Part shown: positions 57,745 through 64,000 of the stretch, piece by piece
Layout of the letters: every line of letters starts with the position of its first letter
How positions within the stretch are numbered: position 1 is the stretch's first letter
NCBI RefSeq assembly: GCF_963675165.1
Contig: NC_087393.1
Coordinates: 2,547,502-2,611,501, forward strand
Length of the DNA stretch: 64,000 nt
Direction: 5' to 3'
Source: Halichondria panicea
Lineage: Eukaryota > Porifera > Demospongiae > Suberitida > Halichondriidae
Program-made: the position numbers and the translations under genes
Notes under the pieces: model-generated
The model's database searches: none
The model's input: only the letters and a program-made list of their open reading frames with translations
What the model was told of the DNA's origin: nothing

Positions 57745-58190
57745 CAGAGGAGGTTGGACGCGCGTCATCCACCGTCAGGTTTTATCACGTGCGCTCATAA
57801 GAATCTAATGGCCAATTAGGCACCATTAGGCACCTCGATGCTCCACTGTTTTGTAGGCTGTACAGAGACACTGTAAGTAGCCAGAAGTGGTCTAGGAGCA
57901 TTCCCACCGCCCTCTCACTTTCCCTACACTGCTGAAAAGATTCCAAGATGGATCTAGACTAGTATTTAGATTTTTTTGACACTTTTCCAATTTTTGTTTA
58001 ACAGGATTATGATCTATATGAGCAGAGGAGGTCAGAGCACCATTAATCTGTTTCTCTTTAGCGTTTTCTAGCTCTTACTTGCACTGATAAGCTTTTACAT
58101 TCTCACCTTTGACCTCAAAGGAATTCTATAAAGGTTTATAATTATCACATGACTGAAGGCGTCACGATGATGCGTGTCCAACCTCCTCTG
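57745..58190. mobile_element. CAGAGGAGG-type element with perfect 9-bp TSD
   Basis: Ends CAGAGGAGGTTGGACGCGCG and TGCGTGTCCAACCTCCTCTG are inverted repeats. Flanked by identical ggtaaagtt at 57736-57744 and 58191-58199. It lies 18 bp from the end of the previous element. No ORF. Confidence 0.9.
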
Positions 58191-58246
58191 GGTAAAGTTC
58201 GTACAAGTTAGAGTGCGCATGCGCAGTAGTCTATCGAGTGGACGCA

Positions 58247-58297
58247 GACTCGCAAGCCGTTACTGTTCGCCTGCAACAGTGACGGCTTGCGAGTCTA
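58247..58297. repeat. Hairpin (51 bp)
   Basis: agactcgcaagccgttactg ttcgcctgcaa cagtgacggcttgcgagtct. The arm actcgcaagcc is also in the arms of the element at 56885-57726, so it may be an internal scrap of that family. Confidence 0.7.
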
Positions 58298-58309
58298 GAG
58301 AAGAAAAGA

Positions 58310-58735
58310 GCACCGGTGAAATTCTATCAGGTGCATCCGCGAACACACAAGATGGTGCCAGATTAGACGTGGCAGCAGATTTTGGGGGAAGCAGATTTGA
58401 GAGAGCATTTTTTGATGTTAGGGTATTCAACCTGTACACACCCTCAAACAGGCAACCCCAACTCGTATCCTGCAAGACTCCATTGGTAAGCGCAACAAGT
58501 AATGTTTGTAATGAGCTTACGTCACAAACAGCGTGTAAGAGAAATAGAACATGGATTGTTTACGCCTTTGGTTTTCTCTGCTACTGGAGGTATTGGTCCG
58601 GCCCCAGCTATTGTCTACAAGAAACTAGCTTCAATGCTGGCAGAGAAACATGACAAAACATACAGCACAATGGATGAGATGTAGGCTAACTTTCTCCCTC
58701 ATAAGATCAGTGATTATGTGCATCAGAGGCTCTAG
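58310..58735 (+). pseudogene. Degraded retrotransposon reverse-transcriptase C-terminal fragment
   Basis: Across at least three frames one reads GASANTQDGARLDVAADF, RFERAFFDVRVFNLYTPSNR, then RVREIEHGLFTPLVFSATGG, YKKLASMLAEKHDKTYS and LTFSLIRSVIMCIRGSR. This series, in this order, is the C-terminal segment of reverse-transcriptase ORFs common in invertebrate retrotransposon-derived proteins. Frame shifts between the blocks (near 58490 and 58680) show it is dead. No upstream RT catalytic motif is in the window. Confidence 0.75.
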
Positions 58736-58817
58736 GAAGTCATTCACCACCACCACACCATGGAAGGCCTTAGACACTGGCACTATTGACCTAGCAACCC
58801 AAGAAAGCCTTTATCCC

Positions 58818-58990
58818 TTTCCAGGTCAATCACACACAATCTGGAACCTGGAACAGTTCCATCACTTTAGTTTGCATCTGAGCCCAACCCACCAAATTAG
58901 CTTGATGTTATCGCCGCCCCCAATGAAGTGGCTATGGCTTGGTAGAGATGGGCGTGGGTCAATGGCTGTGCACAAACTAACCATGGATTT
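58818..58990. repeat. Dispersed repeat, also at right window edge
   Basis: ccaggtcaatcacacacaat, ctggaacctggaacagttcc, atcactttagtttgcatctg, attagcttgatgttatcgcc and aatgaagtggctatggctt recur at 63836-64000. In the second copy the segment catcactttagtttg is triplicated. It follows the RT fragment and could be the 3' UTR of that retroelement. Confidence 0.8.
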
Positions 58991-59520
58991 TATGCCTTGC
59001 TGCTGCCTCGATGGAAGTATGTGTGGCCTTTAAAAACTGCACTCTGGTCAACTAAGCTGCTTAGCAAGCATGTAGACTATTGTAGAGCTTGTGTCCACTT
59101 GTGAAGTGCCTGTGTAACACAAATGGCTTGCTGCTTCCTCTTCGAAAATATTCTATGGCTACATAGTCCAGAGGGTCTACCAATGGATACTACTCAGTCC
59201 TACATGCTGTATAGCTTGTTTTAAACCTTTTTTTTTTTAAGTGTCCTAATTGAACAGCTCAGCAGAACTTCAAAGGATAATCGGATTCATGATACTATCC
59301 AATCTGCCACAGAATCCAATATCATGCAACATTCACAAGTTGATAACACGCTCCCTCCCAGATTATTGTTGTAAAATTTACAACAATTTGACCAGTAAAG
59401 GGTTATATGCTTTACTGTTTCACATGCTTTGTTTTGTTTTCATTTCACTTGTAATAATTATTATTATATAAAAAAATATCGGATGGACGCATGATATGTC
59501 ACCCGAACCTTGCGTGACAT

Positions 59521-59971
59521 AGACTCGCTGGCCAGTCCATCCTAGTAATGAGCCTTTAAATGATTAAAATAATGTTTTGCGTTATGCGTGTTAAGTGCTA
59601 ACGCATTAGATCCAAAGGTCAGGAATGCAATACGCATTGGGTCCAAAGGTCAGGAATGCAGAACGCAATAATTTTCTAGTGTCATTATTCTTAACCTTTT
59701 GACCATGTCGAACCTCCTCTGCTGGTCAACTGCCAATCAACGAGTTATTCTCATTACCCATTTCGGTAATTCATTGTAGTTGGGCTGGGTCTTATGTTGT
59801 GTTAGATAAACCACGGGACATAACCCACATTCACTTGATAGTTACGACGCAATTTTAGTCATGCTTTGGTCAACCGCACAAACCACAAGATGATATCATA
59901 CAAAAATTCCACTAGATGATTGGTAGTTGACCAGTCCCAATCCCTAGGATGGACTGGTCAGCGAGTCTATA
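59521..59971. mobile_element. MITE (~450 bp) with gcgtgacat direct flanks
   Basis: agactcgctggccagtccat, cctag and its inverse ctaggatggactggtcagcg, agtct are the termini. The 9-mer gcgtgacat lies at 59512-59520 and 59972-59980. Interior is AT-rich with no ORF of note. Confidence 0.8.
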
Positions 59972-60710
59972 GCGTGACATACATGAAGGGGGATATTCAT
60001 ATAGGGTTTACGAAGGAAGATATGTACATTCTGACTCAAATCGTTCATAATGTACATGTATCTTTACAATGTCATGGCTTGTCTACAGTTCATAAAGGAA
60101 CTGATTAATAATAAATGATAAGTTGTCATGGATAATTTATGATTATAGAGTATGGACACATTTCAAGAGTAGAAAGAACCTACAAAGAAACAACTAAAAG
60201 CTTGCAGACACACATAGCTCAGATTCCTACTTCCTTGATATGTCTTCACTAGCAGGAGGGGGGCCCACTCACTGGCACACATTGTCAATGTGTAAATTGC
60301 CACAACCCAAATGGAAAGAAACCTATTTCAGAATCACCAACAACAGCTAAGAGGATGGGTAGAAAACACAGAGGAGGCTGCCTTACAGTAGTTTGTCAGT
60401 CTGTCCTGACAGCTATACTCCTATAGCTAGTGAAGTCAAGAAGGCAGAGATTGCTCAAGATTAAGGAACTGTAAATTTTACATCAGCATGTGTTGGAAGG
60501 AAGAGTGTGGCAGATATCATGTGATCTTTAATTGACCTTTGACCCAATGCATGCATCAGGTGATCTGTCTAATTCCCCTAGGTAGGGGAGCAACTTCAAG
60601 TCTAATCCCCAACTAATCCCCACTTATCCCCGGTAGGGGGGAGGTGGGGCATTACTTTGACAAGTGCATTATTAACCCAAGGCCGCCTTACAGTAGTCTG
60701 TCAGTCTGTC

Positions 60711-60831
60711 CAGAGGAGGTACGACATCCGCGTGTCATCCGCATGTCTTTAACACACACATTCCGAACTTTGACCTAAGGAATGTGTGTCTAAAATGTTT
60801 CCTTTGACACGCGGATGTCGTACCTCCTCTG
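60711..60831. mobile_element. CAGAGGAGG-type palindromic MITE with perfect 9-bp TSD
   Basis: CAGAGGAGGTACGACATCCG ... CGGATGTCGTACCTCCTCTG, with an inner pairing of cacacacattcc and ggaatgtgtgt. Flanked by cagtctgtc at 60702-60710 and 60832-60840. Nearly identical to 21355-21484, so the family moved recently. Confidence 0.9.
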
Positions 60832-60952
60832 CAGTCTGTCTGTGTGTGTGTCTGTCTGTCGCTCAGTTTGGCTTACCTGGTGATTTAGGCATCACAATTT
60901 GTACGTAGGGAAACTTGTAGGCTACAATGTAGCATTAAAACTAAGTATAGGA

Positions 60953-61482
60953 TACAGTAGACTCGGTCACCCTTGGCGCGTGGCCTTGGGACCATGCAGC
61001 TTGGCCGGAATAGCGAGGTGGCTGTAGCTCAGAAAGTAGCCGCGGCTTAAAAACTACCTTACCTCGAATATAATTACTACTTTTGCGGTTCTTGTCTCGA
61101 GGATAATGTAGATTTTGTTCTCTATTTATGCGTAATTCAATTTTATTTGCTAAACCACACCCAAAACGTCATATCCGGCTGTAATACACGTATAAAATTA
61201 CCTTGTTTGGGAACAGCTAGCCTCGATCCCAGGCCGAGTTTTCGCTTTTATAACGGTTAGGCAAATTGTTCGCCTAACCGTTATAAAAGCGAAAACTCGG
61301 CCTGGGATCGAGGCTAGGGAACAGCCAGCACTGGCCGCGCCGGTAACCGGAATAGCGAGTGGCCGTACTTCAGGGTGAGTTTTGTGCAGTAAAAATATAG
61401 CTAGCATTCCGTGCCAAGCCAATTGGCCGGTATATCGAGGTGGCCGTACTTCAGGAAGCCGGAATAGCGAGAGTCTACTGTA
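60953..61482. mobile_element. Pogo-like MITE, copy 2, interrupted
   Basis: TACAGTAGACTCGGTCACCC and AATAGCGAGAGTCTACTGTA are inverted ends. The interior matches 51887-52285 but is interrupted by the 99-bp palindrome at 61218-61316. Confidence 0.8.
61218..61316. mobile_element. 99-bp element: perfect 45-bp inverted repeat, 9-bp TSD, nested
   Basis: Left arm 61218-61262 (starts TAGCCTCGATCCCAGGCCGA) and right arm 61272-61316 are exact reverse complements over all 45 bases, separated by the 9-nt loop aaattgttc. Identical 9-mers gggaacagc flank it at 61209-61217 and 61317-61325. It sits inside the pogo-like MITE at 60953-61482, so it is the younger insertion. Confidence 0.95.
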
Positions 61483-61485
61483 TAC

Positions 61486-61547
61486 CACACCTAAGAGGAG
61501 GATATAATTATAGGGTGCATATCCTCCGAGTAGGTGTGGTATATCTG
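61486..61547. repeat. Palindrome upstream of a TATA box
   Basis: ccacacctaagaggaggata pairs with atatcctccgagtaggtgtgg around taattatagggtgc. It lies about 25-90 bp upstream of TATAAAAG at 61572. It shares the AGGAGG core with the CAGAGGAGG elements. Confidence 0.6.
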
Positions 61548-61571
61548 ACTTATACCACGTGACAGCAGCAC

Positions 61572-61579
61572 TATAAAAG
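61572..61579 (+). promoter_or_regulatory. TATA box
   Basis: TATAAAAG located 31 bp upstream of an ATG at 61610, with cacgtgac 15 bp before it (E-box-like CACGTG at 61556). Spacing suits a Pol II core promoter with a very short leader. Confidence 0.4.
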
Positions 61580-61609
61580 GACCTCCCCCTAGCAACAATT
61601 CAATCCACG

Positions 61610-61768
61610 ATGCAGACTGCAAAAAAGAACAAGACTATGCCGGATTTTGCAGCCGTCAAAGAGCTAGTTGAGCAACATGTTGACTCATACAGATGCTCAA
61701 GAGCTTCCTTGGTCCAAGCGTTGACCATTCGACGTCCCCTACTGGAGTTGCAAGCTTTTCTTGGATAA
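61610..61768 (+). CDS. Candidate small ORF (52 aa), unknown
   Basis: ATG to TAA, reading MQTAKKNKTMPDFAAVKELV, then EQHVDSYRCSRASLVQALTI and RRPLLELQAFLG. It is amphipathic-helix-like, with no signal peptide or recognised domain. The case for it is the TATA box just upstream and an uninterrupted frame; the case against is its location in repeat-rich DNA and the absence of any recognised relative. Could be the first exon of a longer gene or chance. Confidence 0.25.
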   Translation: MQTAKKNKTMPDFAAVKELVEQHVDSYRCSRASLVQALTIRRPLLELQAFLG

Positions 61769-62164
61769 AATGTATTTAAACCGCGCCCATGGACCCATGG
61801 AAGCTTAGCCATCTTGTTGGAGAGCACCTTTCGTGTTTCTGCCGTCGCTTTGAGTCTTAGTACTGTCAAGCATGGCTCTTTTCTCTTCGCTTACTTTCTT
61901 GAACAAATGAAAAAACTAAAAAACAACTTGAAAAACTGTGCATGCCTGGGGCTGTATGCTAATATTCTATATATCCTACAGCTGTTGACCAATGAGATCA
62001 ATTAGTGGTGACGTAAGTGTGGTATAAAAAGCTTTGTTTCGCAAGAAGCTTTTTGCGTACTACTAAACGCGGCTATTATTTGAAACATAAACCATTATAA
62101 TTAGATGCGGCTATTATTCGAAACATAAGCCAATAATTACAGGTTTGTCTCTGTGTTTAGTCTC

Positions 62165-62480
62165 TGGGATCCTACTTCTCTGCATGAGGCTCCAGGCTTT
62201 TTTGCTGTGATCCATACTTCTCTGCATGAGGCTCCAGGCTTTTTTGCTGTGATCCTAGTCCACAGTGCATATAAATATCCTGTTCTCAAATGTTTTAGCA
62301 CGCCTCCAGTCTGGTTTAGCTCCTGAGTTGCTGTGCTACACAGTTCAATAAGTCATACAGTCATGATAATTATTCATCACTACATGCACTGCATTATATA
62401 ACTCTTCTGGTTTCTTTATAATCATGTCATGTCACCAACCGAGGGTTTGCACTTTAGTGCTCTAGTTAAACATGCCTTCC
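62165..62480. repeat. Dispersed repeat, related to 48650-48830
   Basis: Contains a direct duplication of tacttctctgcatgaggctc, caggcttttttgctgtgatc (62171-62252), then ctagtccacagtgc and aaccgagggtttgcacttta. The same order occurs near 48660-48820. Confidence 0.7.
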
Positions 62481-62619
62481 TGGCTCTTATACCTTTACTG
62501 TTCATGAACTCATGCACCTTATGTATATCAGAGGAAATATCCTGTAGACTATATAAGCTCTTATAGTGTGTCCATCACATTTATTAATTGAGCTATATTG
62601 TTTCTAGCACTGCTTAGGC

Positions 62620-62720
62620 GTTATGCAGTCCCTAGTTGCTTTCATAATTATAGGTCCACAATGTCCATCTGTACCACCTGTGTCTGACTGAAATCGAGCT
62701 CTTCTTGACCTTGCAGCCAT
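62620..62720 (-). pseudogene. Pseudo-copy of F-box gene exon 1
   Basis: On the minus strand the sequence from ATG at 62720 reads MAARSRRARFQSDT, then GGTDGHCGP and IIMKAT, clearly derived from exon 1 at 56819-56708, followed by tgcataacgcc, which in the parent lies in the intron just after the donor. The segment holding IKQQLDIL and the GTGAGT donor is deleted, so it cannot splice as the parent does. Neighbouring sequence (ttccgtatagtgaccac) is also shared, indicating duplication of genomic DNA. Confidence 0.85.
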
Positions 62721-63835
62721 TATTCCGTATAGTGACCACTTTTATTAGTCTTAGCAAGCAGACGTCAGAGTTGCAAGACTGAACACCTTAAATCTGGCAT
62801 CCACTTATCTACACATGCGTAGCCTAGGAGGGGAGGGAAAGCATTTGTGTATGTCTTCATGCAATACACATTTTATCACAACAAAAACCCACACTTAATA
62901 TTTTTATAAAGTGCAGTGATGGAGCTAGCTCTCAGTTCGAGCAAAATAAATCTGAAGAGCATAACAGATCTAAAGATCAAGTGTAACATTTTTTTGCTAC
63001 AGCTCATGGAAGGAAGTTGTTGATGGTGTTGGCAGCACAGTCAAAGGAACAGTGTGGAGGCATGTACGAAGTGAATAAGCCAATGTCACAAATGCTACAG
63101 AGTATGCTGGTATTGTCAAACCAGGGTTTCACCCAGGATTTTAAGTTTGGGGGGGAAGTTAAAAAAAAACCGCACGCGCCAGCGCAAAAACATTGAGGCC
63201 ATGCCCATTTCCAGTCACCACACCTCTTATATTATTGTTTGTGCCCTATTAGCGACGTTGCCTGGCAATGTGCATTGACAGGCAACTCCATGTAACTTGG
63301 TATGCTGGTTTGAAATTGTGGACCGAACACTATAGAAACCACATGTACTAATTAGCAATGGATATAATTATAGATTTGTGGTAAGACTATAGGTGCATGA
63401 TGACCAATCATCCTCTATATAGCAAAGCTACATGTAGCAAAAGACTGTGTCTAGATAATGTTGGGTATATATAGTGCCCCTCTCTCCTCCTATTTCCCCC
63501 TCTTTTTTTGGGGGGGAAGCTTCCCCCCCGCCCCCCCCCCTACTAGATGAAGCCCTGCAAACAATATGCAGTGTTCCAACATCATGTATCGAGAAAGAGC
63601 AAATTGAGCTTGCTGATGCTATTCCTCTGAGAAATCGGCTGGTGTGTTAGCAATGCCCAGAACACATGCATGCACTGCGTTCAAACCAGTGACGAAGAGA
63701 AACAATGGTTGCATGATGCTCACAAACCATTGCCAATCTTGCATGTGCATCACATTTACTTAAAGCACCGCAGGTGTTGATGCCTCGGTACGCAGTGGAG
63801 ATGCCACAACAAACACACTACTGTATATCCCTTTA
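62721..63835. other. Repeat-rich non-coding DNA
   Basis: Includes G-rich/C-rich low-complexity sequence around 63145-63165 and 63500-63545 (gtttgggggggaag / cttccccccc), which are inverted and probably the ends of an element of about 400 bp (63126-63560, with cagggtttcacccagg and ctagatgaagccctg at the ends). No gene is recognised. Confidence 0.5.
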
Positions 63836-64000
63836 CAGGTCAGCCGCACACAATCTGGAACCTGGAACAGTTCCATCACTTTAGTTTGCATCACTTTAGT
63901 TTGCATCACTTTAGTTTGAATCTGAGCCCAACCCACCAAATTAGCTTGATGTTATCGCCGCCCCCAATGAAGTGGCTACGGCTTGTAGAGATGGGCGTGG
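63836..64000. repeat. Second copy of the 58818-58990 repeat, runs off the window
   Basis: Collinear with 58818-58960 from aggtcagccgcacacaatct onward; contains three tandem copies of catcactttagtttg where the other copy has one. Truncated by the window end. Confidence 0.85.

Noticed and set aside
61600..61869. 89-codon minus-strand ORF
   Set aside because: It overlaps the TATA/ATG-bearing plus-strand frame, has no start context and no recognisable domain; neither strand is strongly supported but the plus strand has a promoter-like element.

Overview
This window is animal-type nuclear DNA. Coding exons are split by many short GT-AG introns. The recognisable genes are metazoan (NPRL3, RSAD1, a CK1 delta/epsilon kinase, an alpha-arrestin-like protein, an F-box/LRR protein, a von Willebrand A protein), there are initiator tRNA genes with near-vertebrate sequence, and the intergenic DNA is AT-rich and packed with short inverted-repeat elements. 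The mix of compact split genes and large intronless beta-helix/multipass membrane genes suggests an early-branching animal, most likely a sponge. That is inference; no species can be named from the sequence alone.

Layout. 1-1.5 kb: a dispersed repeat, then two minus-strand exons of a secreted or membrane protein. 3.0-3.6 kb: the last two exons of NPRL3 (GATOR1 subunit). 3.6-6.1 kb: tandem duplications and MITEs. 6.16-12.64 kb: RSAD1 (HemW-like radical SAM protein) in 16 recognisable exons, with an array of initiator tRNA-Met genes inside one intron. 14.15-18.19 kb: an intronless 1344-residue beta-helix plus multi-TM protein (minus). 19.25-22.72 kb: a decayed partial copy of the 3' end of RSAD1, riddled with MITEs. 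22.9-23.3 kb: a possible small membrane-protein exon. 24.30-38.97 kb: a 21-exon minus-strand gene encoding an 881-residue Sec23/24-type zinc-finger plus VWA protein. Its ~5.9 kb sixth intron holds, on the opposite strand, a second intronless beta-helix/multi-TM gene (32.20-35.68 kb). 39.31-49.04 kb: CK1 delta/epsilon, divergent from the VWA gene across a ~340 bp shared promoter region. 49.49-50.41 kb: an intronless arrestin-fold gene. 50.4-53.7 kb: MITEs. 53.7-56.82 kb: an F-box/LRR gene (minus). 56.8-64 kb: nested inverted-repeat elements, a reverse-transcriptase fragment, a pseudo-copy of F-box exon 1 and dispersed repeats.

The genes are unrelated housekeeping or signalling genes rather than a pathway cluster. 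The most distinctive material is (i) the pair of intronless beta-helix/multi-TM proteins, one nested in an intron, (ii) the initiator tRNA array inside RSAD1, and (iii) several palindromic elements with clean 9-bp target-site duplications, including a 99-bp element with a perfect 45-bp inverted repeat nested inside another element. Exon joins were checked by hand for reading frame; no homology search was run.
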